Shown here one piece after another: positions 1 to 6,424 of a stretch of DNA of 8,330 nt (within the stretch, counting starts at the first letter, position 1; each line of letters starts with the position of its first letter). This stretch comes from Planctomycetaceae bacterium. Lineage in GTDB: Bacteria; Planctomycetota; Phycisphaerae; Phycisphaerales; SM1A02. The notes below the pieces were generated by a model. The model ran no database searches and had not been told where the DNA came from. It was given only the letters and a program-made list of their open reading frames with translations. Position numbers and translations under genes: made by a program. The DNA lies in the NCBI GenBank assembly GCA_002685335.1, contig NYWY01000072.1, positions 1-8,330 on the forward strand. Reading direction: 5' to 3'.

Positions 1-1288
1 CGACGTCGACCCGGTGGGCGTCGCCGGTCTTGTCGGCGTAGACGATGAAGGAGGAGTCGGGGCCCCAGTGGATCGCGTTCTTGAAGACGCCGAGGTCGTC
101 GGTGAGTCGTCGGGGTTCGTCGCGGCCGTCACTGCGGCGGACGAAGAGTTCGTACTCGCCGGGCGCGTCGGAGAAGTAGGCGATCCACTTGCCGTCCGGG
201 CTCCAGGAGGGAGAGCGTTCGGCGACCCCGGAGGTCCGGGAGAGGTTCCGGGGGCTGCCGTTCTTCGCGGGGAGCGTCCAGAGGTCGCCCCGCGCGGTGG
301 CGGCGACCCGCTTGCCCGACGGGGAGATCGACCAGCCCTGCATGAAGTCGGAGGCGTCCACCATCTGCGGTCGGAGGCTGGCGGTCGCCCCGGGAATCTC
401 GATCTCGACCGGCGTGGTCACCCGGTTCCGGGCGTCGTGCACGTAGAGGTCCGCGCCGTTCTGGAAGACGAAGCGGGCCGGGCCGTCGTCGTCCGGGCCG
501 ATCGCGGGCCACTTGATGTCGTAGTCCGCGAAGCGGGTGAGTTGCTCTCGGTCACCCGATTCGACGTCGTACCGCCAGAGGTTCAGTCGATGTTCGTCTC
601 CCGCATCCGAGAGGAAGTAGAGATCGTCACCGTGCCACATGGGCATGGTGTCGGTGCCTTCCCAGTCGGTCACGCGTCGAGATTCGTCGGTCTCGAGGTT
701 CACCAGCCAGATGTCGCTGGCCATACCGCCGCGGTACCGCTTCCAGGTACGGCCGTCCCGCTGGTTCGGGGTGTAGGCGACCCAGGTCCCGGTCTTGTCG
801 ATGGCCGCATTGGCGCCGTACGGCATCGGCAGGGCTTCGGGCAGGCCGCCCTCGCCGCCGACCCTGTAGATCCGCTCGGCTCTGGGGACGCCACCCATTC
901 CGCGGGCGCTGTAGAGGAGATCGCCGTCGGCGGTCCAGTCGCTGAGCCGTTCGCCGGTCGGATGATGGGTGATGCGTCGGGGCATGCCGCCCTTGGTGGG
1001 AACCACGTAGATGTCGCGGTTGCCGTCGTAGTTCCCGACGAACGCGACCTTGTCCCCGTCGGGCGAGAAGCGAGGGATCGTCTCGAGACCGTCGGGGGAC
1101 GCGAGAGGAAGGGCGGTGCCACCTTCGATCGGGACCCGCCACAGGTCGTTTCCGTAGGTGAAGACGATCTCTTCGTTGGAGATGTCTGGAAAGCGGTACA
1201 TCGAGGCTCCGCCGTCCTTCGCGACCGGGAGGGTGGTGGCGGAGGTACCGACGAAGAACGAAAAGGCGATCGAACTGACGATGTTCAT
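1..1288 (-). CDS. Tricorn-like S41 family peptidase, N-terminal beta-propeller part (3' end outside window)
   Basis: This frame runs open from the ATG at 1288 to the window edge (429 complete codons), so it is the 5' part of a longer gene. Residues 1-20 (MNIVSSIAFSFFVGTSATTL) resemble a short secretion signal. From residue 30 the protein shows repeated PD40/tricorn propeller blades: YRFPDIS at 31-37, DLWRVPIEGG at 48-57, RFSPDGDKVAFVGNYDGNRD at 73-92, KRYRGGMASDIWLVNL at 183-198, SWSPDGKWIAYFSD at 361-374 and a further blade up to 429. In the family, this propeller gates substrate into a C-terminal PDZ plus S41 serine-protease core that degrades peptides. That core would lie left of position 1 and cannot be checked, so protease activity is inferred. 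The start has only a weak CAGGA ribosome-binding match. A terminator at 1394-1434 separates it from the anti-sigma gene, so it probably has its own promoter in 1289-1390, though no clear one is visible. A non-peptidase TolB-like propeller protein is less likely given the blade sequences. Confidence 0.9.
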   Translation of the reverse strand, partial: MNIVSSIAFSFFVGTSATTLPVAKDGGASMYRFPDISNEEIVFTYGNDLWRVPIEGGTALPLASPDGLETIPRFSPDGDKVAFVGNYDGNRDIYVVPTKGGMPRRITHHPTGERLSDWTADGDLLYSARGMGGVPRAERIYRVGGEGGLPEALPMPYGANAAIDKTGTWVAYTPNQRDGRTWKRYRGGMASDIWLVNLETDESRRVTDWEGTDTMPMWHGDDLYFLSDAGDEHRLNLWRYDVESGDREQLTRFADYDIKWPAIGPDDDGPARFVFQNGADLYVHDARNRVTTPVEIEIPGATASLRPQMVDASDFMQGWSISPSGKRVAATARGDLWTLPAKNGSPRNLSRTSGVAERSPSWSPDGKWIAYFSDAPGEYELFVRRSDGRDEPRRLTDDLGVFKNAIHWGPDSSFIVYADKTGDAHRVDV

Positions 1289-1387
1289 GAAGGGGTCCTG
1301 GCGATTCAGAGTCAAAGGATCAGGGGTCGTCGTGCGAGCCCACGATCCGCTTCACATGGAGATTCGTGCGGAATATCGCATGGGGCG

Positions 1388-1434
1388 CAAGAAAAGCCCG
1401 GTGGTATTCGCGAGTTGCGAATGCTACCGGGCTT
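1388..1434 (-). terminator. Rho-independent terminator after the anti-sigma gene
   Basis: An inverted repeat with 18-base arms (1394-1411 and 1417-1434) and a 5-base loop lies about 50 bases past the anti-sigma stop at 1485. Read on the minus strand, the outer nine pairs (AAGCCCGGT with ACCGGGCTT) and the inner six pairs (ATTCGC with GCGAAT) are perfect. Two A-C mismatches lie between them. The 3' arm runs into CTTTTCTT, a usable U-tract. On the plus strand the stem would pair fully with two G-U wobbles, but it is followed by GGTCG and no plus-strand gene ends here. The rest of the 1289-1484 gap holds nothing else recognisable. Confidence 0.75.
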
Positions 1435-1484
1435 GGTCGATCGGGTTTCCTTCAGGCCATGATTCGGCCATTTTCAGGCGACGA

Positions 1485-2348
1485 TCAGGCGTCAGGCTTC
1501 GGCTGGGCGATGATCGGGACCTGACTCTTGTCGCTCTTCGCCACGCCACCAGGGCGTTCGACGGTCACGGCGAAGAGATACGGCTTGCCAACGGTGAGCT
1601 TCGCGTCGATCGAGATCACGGCTTCGCCCTCGTCGTTGACGTCGAAGACCCCGCCATCCACCGGGTGGACGTTGTCCGCCAGCGGGGTGGGATTATCCGG
1701 GTCGGGTTCGCGTTCCTGGTCCCAGATCCAGAGCTGATACTGCTCGGCTCGCGGATCGTTGGGGGCCAGCCCCTTGATGAGCATGTAGCCCTCCTGGGTG
1801 GCCGGATCGAAGGTGACCATGCCGGTCGCGTCCGAGTCGGGCTCGACCAGGCCAGCCTGCCAGTCCCAGTGGACCGCGGTGGGATGCTGATCGATCCAGG
1901 CGACCAGTTCGGCCCTCGAGGAGGGAGAGGCGGTTTCGACCGGACGAGCCACGATGATGGCGACGCCGAGGGCGGCGGCGGCCGCGACCCATCCGAGCCA
2001 GCCCATCACGGAGCCGGTCTGGGCGGCGTCGGCCGACATTGCCGGTTCGATTCGACCCGCGACCGGAGTCGACTCCTGGTCGATCGTCGCGTGGACGCCG
2101 TGGCGGATTCGTTCCATGACGTCCGCCGGCATCGGCTCCACGTCGGTGGTCGCGACCTCGGTCGTCAGCGCTGCGGCGGCTTCGTCCATGCAGTCCTCTC
2201 GGACCCATGAGTTCTCTTGAAGGAGATCCTCGAGGCGAGCGGCTTCGGCCTCGTCGAGTCCGAAGGCGGCTCGATCCGCGAGAAGGTCGAAGAGTTCTTC
2301 GGGGGGCATGGCGAGCCCGCGGTCATTGTCGTTTGAGTAATCGTTCAT
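1485..2348 (-). CDS. RskA-type membrane anti-sigma factor
   Basis: This 287-residue protein has the layout of anti-sigma-K factors. A cytoplasmic N-terminal anti-sigma segment (about 15-65, with ELFDLLADRAAFGLDEAEA) is followed by a linker and one membrane helix (about 114-134, VMGWLGWVAAAAALGVAIIV). The periplasmic C-terminal RskA domain (about 145-282) carries GYMLIKGLAPNDPRAEQYQL, DGGVFDV and FAVTVERPGGVAKSDKS. No HxxxCxxC zinc-binding motif is seen, which fits the RskA class. By family knowledge the N-terminal part holds the cognate ECF sigma factor at the membrane and releases it after regulated proteolysis; the signal is unknown. The ATG at 2348 overlaps the sigma stop codon as ATGA (2345-2348) and has GGAG seven bases upstream inside the sigma gene, so translational coupling is likely. 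A second ATG at codon 14 is possible but less well placed. The identity of the class is secure; the trigger and stoichiometry are inference. Confidence 0.9.
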   Translation of the reverse strand: MNDYSNDNDRGLAMPPEELFDLLADRAAFGLDEAEAARLEDLLQENSWVREDCMDEAAAALTTEVATTDVEPMPADVMERIRHGVHATIDQESTPVAGRIEPAMSADAAQTGSVMGWLGWVAAAAALGVAIIVARPVETASPSSRAELVAWIDQHPTAVHWDWQAGLVEPDSDATGMVTFDPATQEGYMLIKGLAPNDPRAEQYQLWIWDQEREPDPDNPTPLADNVHPVDGGVFDVNDEGEAVISIDAKLTVGKPYLFAVTVERPGGVAKSDKSQVPIIAQPKPDA

Positions 2349-2962
2349 CGTTGAACTCCGGACCCATTGGCCGCTTGAGGAAGATCGAAGCCCGTGGCTT
2401 CGAGCAACTGGCGGAGACGGATGAGCCCTCGGCGGGCGTGAGTCTTGACGGTTCCCAGGGGCATGCCGGTGGTCGCGGCGATCTGCTCGTGGGAACGGCC
2501 GTGGTGAATGGCGAGCCGCAACACCTGCTGTTGCTCGGGACGGAGTTGCTCGAACGCTTCGGACGCAACACCCGCCTGTTCCAACATTTCCGGACGGTCA
2601 TCCTGGGGAGTGGAATCGGAAGTCGATTCCTGCAGGGCGACTGGTTGAGGACGTCGAGTTCGACGCCGCGTGCGATCGATGAGCCTTCGTCGGGCGATCA
2701 TCGCCACGAACGTGGCTTCTCCGGCGATCGACGAATCGAAGCGGTGGGCGGTTCGCCACACTTCGACGAAGATCTCTTGCACCGCGTCCTCGGCCTCGGT
2801 GGTGTTCGGGCAGGTCCTTCTTGCGAGGGACCAGACGAGCCCACCGAACCGTTTCATCATGTCGTCCACCGCCCCGGGCTCTTGGCGAGCGACTCTTTCG
2901 AGAATCGGCGGCTCGTCGCTCTTGGGGACAGTTCGCTTCCGAGGTGCGGCATTCTGAGTCAC
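2345..2962 (-). CDS. ECF RNA polymerase sigma factor, SigK-like
   Basis: From the GTG at 2962 this gives 205 residues. Sigma-2 spans about 35-100: VWSLARR, then EAEDAVQEIFVEVWRTAHRF for core binding and -10 recognition, then TFVAMIARRRLIDRTRRR. Sigma-4 spans about 137-188: AFEQLRPEQQQVLRLAIHHG, then the helix-turn-helix SHEQIAATTGMPLGTVKTHARR for -35 recognition. The wording ATFVAMIARRRLIDR and the RskA-type partner place it near SigK-type ECF factors. It directs RNA polymerase to a small regulon, probably including itself and the upstream fasciclin gene (inference). The frame stays open to a TTG at 3097, but the extra 45 residues are Pro/Arg-rich, unlike a sigma domain, and overlap the hairpin-rich spacer. 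GTG at 2962 has GGAG 11 bases upstream; the GTG at 2974 is an alternative. The stop overlaps the anti-sigma start by four bases. The family call is firm; the exact start is moderately certain. Confidence 0.92.
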   Translation of the reverse strand: MTQNAAPRKRTVPKSDEPPILERVARQEPGAVDDMMKRFGGLVWSLARRTCPNTTEAEDAVQEIFVEVWRTAHRFDSSIAGEATFVAMIARRRLIDRTRRRTRRPQPVALQESTSDSTPQDDRPEMLEQAGVASEAFEQLRPEQQQVLRLAIHHGRSHEQIAATTGMPLGTVKTHARRGLIRLRQLLEATGFDLPQAANGSGVQR

Positions 2963-2991
2963 GGTTCGGTTCACTCCGGCTTGAGGTCCCC

Positions 2992-3086
2992 CGGCCTTTC
3001 GAGGCCGTGCGGGACATCGGAGTGTATCCGCCCGCTCAGGGACGTCGGGCGCTGTTTGCGCCCAACGCCCTGAGTTGTTGGCAACT
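2992..3086 (-). other. Hairpin-rich spacer or leader upstream of the sigma gene
   Basis: The 163-base gap between the fasciclin stop and the sigma GTG contains four consecutive inverted repeats, listed in minus-strand order. First is AGTTG/CAACT at 3073-3086 with a 4-base loop. Second is a 9-bp stem at 3044-3066 (GTTGGGCGC with GCGCCCGAC, one G-U pair, loop AAACA). Third is GCGGG-CGGA paired with TCCG-CCCGC at 3009-3035, with a 4-base bulge. Fourth is CGGCCT/AGGCCG at 2992-3007 with loop CGAA, ending 29 bases before the start codon. None is followed by a T-tract, so they are not ordinary terminators. They could separate fasciclin mRNA from sigma mRNA by processing, or control sigma translation. 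In GC-rich DNA, chance hairpins are common, so the functional reading is tentative. Confidence 0.4.
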
Positions 3087-3125
3087 AAAGCGGTCAAAGG
3101 CGACCACCTTCCTGGGTAACCCGAG

Positions 3126-4070
3126 TCATTCGGGGAGGATGACCGCGTCGACGACGTGAATCACGCCGTTCGATGCGTCGATGTCGGTCTTCACGACCTT
3201 GGATCCGCCGACCATCACGGTGGCGGGTGCCTTGCCGACCGCCTTCTTCACGGTGATCGGGGCGGTCAGCCCGGCGGCCGTCTTGGCACTCTTGAGAGTG
3301 ACCACGGTGTCCGAGTACACGCGACCCGGAATGACGTGGTAGAGCAGGATCGTTCGCAACTTGTCCTTGTTCTCCGGCTTCAGGAGCGATTCCACCGTGC
3401 CCGCGGGCAGCTTGGCGAAGGCTTCGTCGGTCGGGGCGAGGACGGTGAAGGGGCCGGGGCCTTCGAGGACTTCGACCAGATCGGCGGCCGCGAGGGCGGC
3501 GGCAAGGGTCTTGAAGGCACCCGTACCGTTGGCCACTTCGAGGATCGTCTTGGACTCGGGGAGCATCACGGCGTCGATCACGTGGATCACACCATTGGAC
3601 GCTTCGATGTCGGTCGCGACGATGGTGGATCCGTCGATCTTGGGCTTGCCATTCTTCATGGCGATGCTGGCTCGCTGGCCGTTGGCCGTACCGAGGGCCT
3701 TCTTCTTGAGTACCTCACCACTCTCGAGTCGTCCGGGGACCACGTGGTAGGTGAGAACCGCGACCAGCGTGTCCTTGTTCTCCGGCTTCAGCAGAGTTTC
3801 GACCGTTCCCGCGGGGAGCTTGGCGAAGGCTTCGTCGGTGGGGGCGAAGACCGTGATCGGGCCTTCGGAACGAAGGGTCTCGACCAGGCCGGCGGCCTTC
3901 GCCGCGGCGAGCAGGGTCGAGAAGTCGCCGGCGGAGGAGGCCACGTCGACGATGTCGCCGGCCTTCGCGGAGACGGCACTCGCAAGGGTTTCGCTCATGG
4001 TGCAGGAGGAACTGCAGGAGGGCGGGGAGGCGAGAAGAATGGAAGAGGAGATGATGGTAGTCAGGAGCAT
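3126..4070 (-). CDS. Secreted protein with two tandem fasciclin (FAS1) domains
   Basis: This 314-residue protein begins with a hydrophobic leader ([18 protein letters not shown]). Two FAS1 domains follow, at about 36-173 and 175-314. Each has the H1-like stretch ([19 protein letters not shown] and [19 protein letters not shown]), a central YHV[VI]PGR motif, and the H2-like end NGVIHV[IV]DAV[MI]LPE. FAS1 domains are extracellular adhesion or ligand-binding modules, so the protein probably sits in the envelope or outside the cell; its ligand is unknown. The two domains are close copies, including at DNA level with a 408-base offset. The leader lacks a positively charged residue, and Cys19 and Cys23 lie just after it. 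Lipid anchoring is possible, but the preceding PPS is not a standard lipobox. No strong ribosome-binding site precedes the ATG at 4070. The gene lies directly upstream of the sigma/anti-sigma pair on the same strand, which makes it a plausible regulon member, as MPT70/MPT83 are for mycobacterial SigK. Confidence 0.93.
   Translation of the reverse strand: MLLTTIISSSILLASPPSCSSSCTMSETLASAVSAKAGDIVDVASSAGDFSTLLAAAKAAGLVETLRSEGPITVFAPTDEAFAKLPAGTVETLLKPENKDTLVAVLTYHVVPGRLESGEVLKKKALGTANGQRASIAMKNGKPKIDGSTIVATDIEASNGVIHVIDAVMLPESKTILEVANGTGAFKTLAAALAAADLVEVLEGPGPFTVLAPTDEAFAKLPAGTVESLLKPENKDKLRTILLYHVIPGRVYSDTVVTLKSAKTAAGLTAPITVKKAVGKAPATVMVGGSKVVKTDIDASNGVIHVVDAVILPE
3362..3852 (-). repeat. Intragenic direct repeat encoding the two FAS1 domains
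   Basis: Two near-identical stretches of about 80 bases, 3362-3444 and 3770-3852, sit exactly 408 bases (136 codons) apart inside the fasciclin gene. They encode [16 protein letters not shown][TS]LL and the KPENKD that follows it. Exact shared blocks include the 20-base TGTCCTTGTTCTCCGGCTTC (plus strand) at 3362 and 3770, and the stretch starting GCTTGGCGAAGGCTTCG at 3410 and 3818. The repeat reflects duplication of a domain within the gene. Confidence 0.8.
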
Positions 4071-4284
4071 GAATGTCTCTGGCGTTGAAGATCTGAAGAG
4101 TGGGGGAGAAACACGGTCGTCCGCGTAGAGGCCTCATTACGTCGACGTTGTTGATTTCGGGTCAGGGCGAGCACGGATTCGTCGGTTGATCGGCAAGCCC
4201 TCAGAGACGCCCCGATCGTGGTCTCGAAATGTGGCATTCGATGCCGCAGGACTTCAGAGCCGGAACTCAGGGTCATGGATGGTT

Positions 4285-4320
4285 TGAACGAATTGAAATC
4301 GTTCACCGGCGGTACCGGTG
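4285..4320. promoter_or_regulatory. Two overlapping inverted repeats, candidate operator
   Basis: A perfect 7-bp inverted repeat, TGAACGA and TCGTTCA with a 7-base spacer (4285-4305), runs into a perfect 6-bp repeat, CACCGG and CCGGTG with a 5-base spacer (4304-4320). The two share two bases. The first lies just downstream of GGAACT (4262-4267), where a -10 element or start site would be expected. Such dyads are typical of dimeric regulator sites, but none is identified and no other copy was noticed in the window. Confidence 0.35.
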
Positions 4321-4398
4321 TCTGGAGGGGTTTCGATCCGAAGGAAACGTCGCCCGGCCCCCTCGTGGTTGATCACGCGGGGTCGGAGATCCCTGATG

Positions 4399-4426
4399 GG
4401 AACCAGTCGCGAAAAAAAAGAGTTTT
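4399..4426 (+). promoter_or_regulatory. Candidate ECF-type promoter upstream of the phosphatase gene
   Basis: GGAACC at 4399-4404 matches the GGAAC core that many ECF sigma factors read at -35. It is followed by a 16-base spacer containing an 8-A tract, then AGTTTT at 4421-4426 in the -10 position. The A-rich spacer is unusual in this GC-rich region. The -10 match is poor and nothing links it to the sigma factor in this window, so this is a weak call. Confidence 0.22.
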
Positions 4427-4526
4427 CAGGTTCGCCGGAGTCGATTTACCTGCCTGTGACGTGGGTGGAATGGTCACGTCGGGCTCTGCTTTTCGGACCT
4501 CGGGTTCGCGGATAGGATCGCCGAAC

Positions 4527-4533
4527 AAGGGAG
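4527..4533 (+). promoter_or_regulatory. Ribosome binding site that places the phosphatase start at CTG 4541
   Basis: AAGGGAG at 4527-4533 is a good Shine-Dalgarno match and lies seven bases before CTG 4541, an ideal spacing. It is 52 bases before the first canonical start (GTG 4586), which would lose half of the first membrane helix. An ATC at 4535 is only one base from the site and too close. Confidence 0.5.
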
Positions 4534-4540
4534 CATCGCT

Positions 4541-6412
4541 CTGGGACTTCGCTTCAAGATCCTTCTCACCATCGTTCTACCGCTGGTGCTGTTGCTGTCG
4601 ATCTTCACCGTGCTCGATCTCCGATCGAGCCGGGACGAAGCGATCGCTGCCGCATCGACGGCGCTGGAAAGTCGGATTCGGAATGCCGCGACCCAGCTCG
4701 ACGGTCTTCTGCTGCGCATGGCACAGGTCGCTGAGACCTCCGCCCTGGCGATCAGGGACCGTGCCGAGTGGACGGAGGCGGAGTTGCAGGATCTGGGAAA
4801 CCGACTGGTCGGCTCGAACGACGACCTGTTCGGGTTTGCGGTGGCTTGGGGGCCGGACGCGTCGCGTTTCCAGATCATGTACCGCGACCAGGACACCGGA
4901 GCCATCGTGCATCGGAGCGAGCCGGAGTCGATCGGCCCCTTGCCTCTTTATCAATCGCTGAGGGAAGGAAACCAGCCCGTCTGGGCCGGACCCCACGAAG
5001 CGGAAAGATTGTCCGGTCTGGATGCGGCGGCACGCTTGTCCCCGGTGATGTCCGACCGGGGCTTCGAAGGGGCGGTGGCGGTGGTGCTGGATCCCAGATC
5101 CTTCCGACGACTGGCCTTGCAGATCGGACTCGCCGCGTCTCCCTGGCTGATCATGTCCGAGGACGGGATCGTCATCGCGGCCGGCCGGTTGACCACGGAG
5201 CGTCTGGTCGGGGATGGAAGGCTTCGAGGCAAGAACCTCTTTGACGTGCTCGGTGACCAGGGCGTGAAGGCGTCGGAGATCAAATCGATGCGTCGCAACC
5301 TGGTCGACAAGGACGTCTTCGTCCAGATCACGGAGGAAAAGGCATCAGGAGAGGCCCCGCAAGTGGCCGCGATCGCGAAACTGACGGCGACCTCCTGGTT
5401 TCTGATCACCGGCGAACCAATCAGCGATGTCGTCGGACCGGCCTACGAATCAGTCGCGCAGCGATCGATTTCCGATCTGATCCTGATCGTCCTGGCGGTG
5501 GTGGTCGTTCAGATCGGTGCCTGGTTCACGGTGCTCCGTCCCGTTCGACGGATCGTCTCGGTGGTGAATCGCACCGCCGCTGGAGACCGCGACATCAAGG
5601 CGGACCTTCCGGGACGAGACGAGATCGCGCTGCTGGGACGAACGATCGATCACGCCATGCCCCGTCTGGATGAACTCGCCGCGACTCGGGCGGCGGTGAG
5701 CAACGCTCGATCGATCCAGGAGTCGCTGACTCCCCCCACGCCGTGCTTCGGACGAGGAATCTCGGTCGCGGGCCGGGTCGAGCCCTGCGAGCAGATCGGC
5801 GGGGATTACTTCGATCACGATGCCTTCGAGGACGGTCGGACCTTCTTCTCGCTCGGCGACGCGACCGGACACGGCATTCCGGCCGCGATCCTGATCGCCA
5901 CCGCACGGGCCTACGTGCGGGGTGCGATGCGGGGGGAGAGTTCGGCCGCTCAGGCGATCGCAGAGGCCAATCAACGACTCTTCGAGGATTCTCCCGCCGG
6001 TCTCTTCGTGGTCCTGGTCCACGCTCGCTTCGATGGCGATGCGGGAAACCTCGAAATCGTGTCGGCGGGGCATCCCTGCTGGGTCCGTCGAAAGAACGAC
6101 CGGGGGTTTCGTCTGATCGAGGCCACCGGAATTCCGCTGGGCATCGCTTCCAGTTCCTACCAGGCCCGGACGTTGGAAGGATTGGAAGTCGGTGACCAGG
6201 TACTCCTCGCCAGCGATGGTGCGTGGGAGGTTCGGAACGAGGAGGGGGAGATGCTGGGCATCGAAGCACTGCTTGATCGGGCCGCCGACCATGCTCATCT
6301 CGAACCGCTCGAGCTGGTGAACGAACTTTTCAATCAGGTGCATGATTTCGCCGGCGAACAGGCCCTGGACGACGATTGCACGATCGTGATCGCTCGGGTC
6401 GAAGCCCGATAG
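4541..6412 (+). CDS. Membrane sensor SpoIIE/PP2C-type serine phosphatase (sensor-HAMP-SpoIIE)
   Basis: With the proposed CTG start at 4541 the protein has 623 residues. Domain order: TM1 at about 6-26 (KILLTIVLPLVLLLSIFTVL); a periplasmic Cache-like sensor at about 30-305 (LFGFAVAWGPDASRFQ, VWAGPHEAE); TM2 at about 312-333; HAMP at about 334-386 (LRPVRRIV, DEIALLGRTID); and a C-terminal SpoIIE/PP2C phosphatase at about 400-620. The phosphatase metal ligands are visible: GGDYFD at 420-425, GDATGHG at 439-445, SDGAWE at 558-563 and DDDCT at 610-614, so it should be active. Family members remove phosphate from Ser/Thr of anti-sigma antagonists in partner switching. No RsbV- or RsbW-like gene is adjacent, so the substrate is unknown. 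The start is odd: the frame opens at 4460, and its only ATG/GTG/TTG near the N-terminus is GTG at 4586, inside TM1. CTG at 4541 has AAGGGAG seven bases upstream and gives an intact MGLRFK-type N-terminus. The family is certain; the start is inferred. Confidence 0.93.
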   Translation: MGLRFKILLTIVLPLVLLLSIFTVLDLRSSRDEAIAAASTALESRIRNAATQLDGLLLRMAQVAETSALAIRDRAEWTEAELQDLGNRLVGSNDDLFGFAVAWGPDASRFQIMYRDQDTGAIVHRSEPESIGPLPLYQSLREGNQPVWAGPHEAERLSGLDAAARLSPVMSDRGFEGAVAVVLDPRSFRRLALQIGLAASPWLIMSEDGIVIAAGRLTTERLVGDGRLRGKNLFDVLGDQGVKASEIKSMRRNLVDKDVFVQITEEKASGEAPQVAAIAKLTATSWFLITGEPISDVVGPAYESVAQRSISDLILIVLAVVVVQIGAWFTVLRPVRRIVSVVNRTAAGDRDIKADLPGRDEIALLGRTIDHAMPRLDELAATRAAVSNARSIQESLTPPTPCFGRGISVAGRVEPCEQIGGDYFDHDAFEDGRTFFSLGDATGHGIPAAILIATARAYVRGAMRGESSAAQAIAEANQRLFEDSPAGLFVVLVHARFDGDAGNLEIVSAGHPCWVRRKNDRGFRLIEATGIPLGIASSSYQARTLEGLEVGDQVLLASDGAWEVRNEEGEMLGIEALLDRAADHAHLEPLELVNELFNQVHDFAGEQALDDDCTIVIARVEAR

Positions 6413-6424
6413 CCATCAGATTTC

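Larger units (their letters stand above)
4071..4540. promoter_or_regulatory. Divergent intergenic regulatory region (fasciclin / phosphatase)
   Basis: These 470 bases separate the minus-strand fasciclin gene from the plus-strand phosphatase gene and must hold promoters in both directions. No open frame here shows a recognisable domain, a good ribosome-binding site or a compact protein-like composition, so I see no gene. Visible elements are an 8-bp hairpin at 4230-4248; GGAACT at 4262 and GGAACC at 4399, resembling ECF -35 elements on the plus strand; overlapping inverted repeats at 4285-4320; an imperfect hairpin at 4359-4382; an 8-A tract at 4412-4419; and a GACGTG/CACGTC repeat at 4458-4480. 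On the minus strand, TGACCC with CGTAAT 17 bases on is only a weak promoter candidate for the fasciclin gene. Confidence 0.6.

Noticed and set aside
14..1462. Long plus-strand open frame of 482 codons
   Set aside because: It is antisense to the tricorn-like peptidase gene; its translation is Gly/Val/Arg-rich low-complexity without a domain, as expected opposite a GC-rich gene.
1158..2210. Plus-strand open frame of 350 codons
   Set aside because: It lies opposite the anti-sigma gene and the terminator, with Arg/Gly/Asp-rich composition and no recognisable domain.
2963..3097. Extended sigma N-terminus from TTG 3097
   Set aside because: The extra residues are Pro/Arg-rich, unlike ECF sigma N-termini, and coincide with the hairpin-rich spacer; GTG 2962 fits the family length better.
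3119..3133. CCCGA/TCGGG inverted repeat across the fasciclin stop codon as a terminator
   Set aside because: Only five pairs, followed by TTACCC rather than a T-tract; too weak to call.
3156..4088. Plus-strand open frame of 310 codons
   Set aside because: It is the exact antisense of the two-domain fasciclin gene and its repeats mirror the FAS1 repeats.
4061..4306. Minus-strand 81-codon frame upstream of the fasciclin gene
   Set aside because: No ribosome-binding site or domain, and its Arg/Ser/Thr-rich composition looks random; it sits in the divergent regulatory region.
4218..4961. Plus-strand open frame of 247 codons running into the phosphatase gene
   Set aside because: It is out of frame with the phosphatase and its overlapping part is Arg/Ser/Cys-rich shadow translation; no ribosome-binding site or domain.
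5450..6343. Minus-strand open frame of 297 codons
   Set aside because: It is antisense to the HAMP and phosphatase domains, with no domain of its own.
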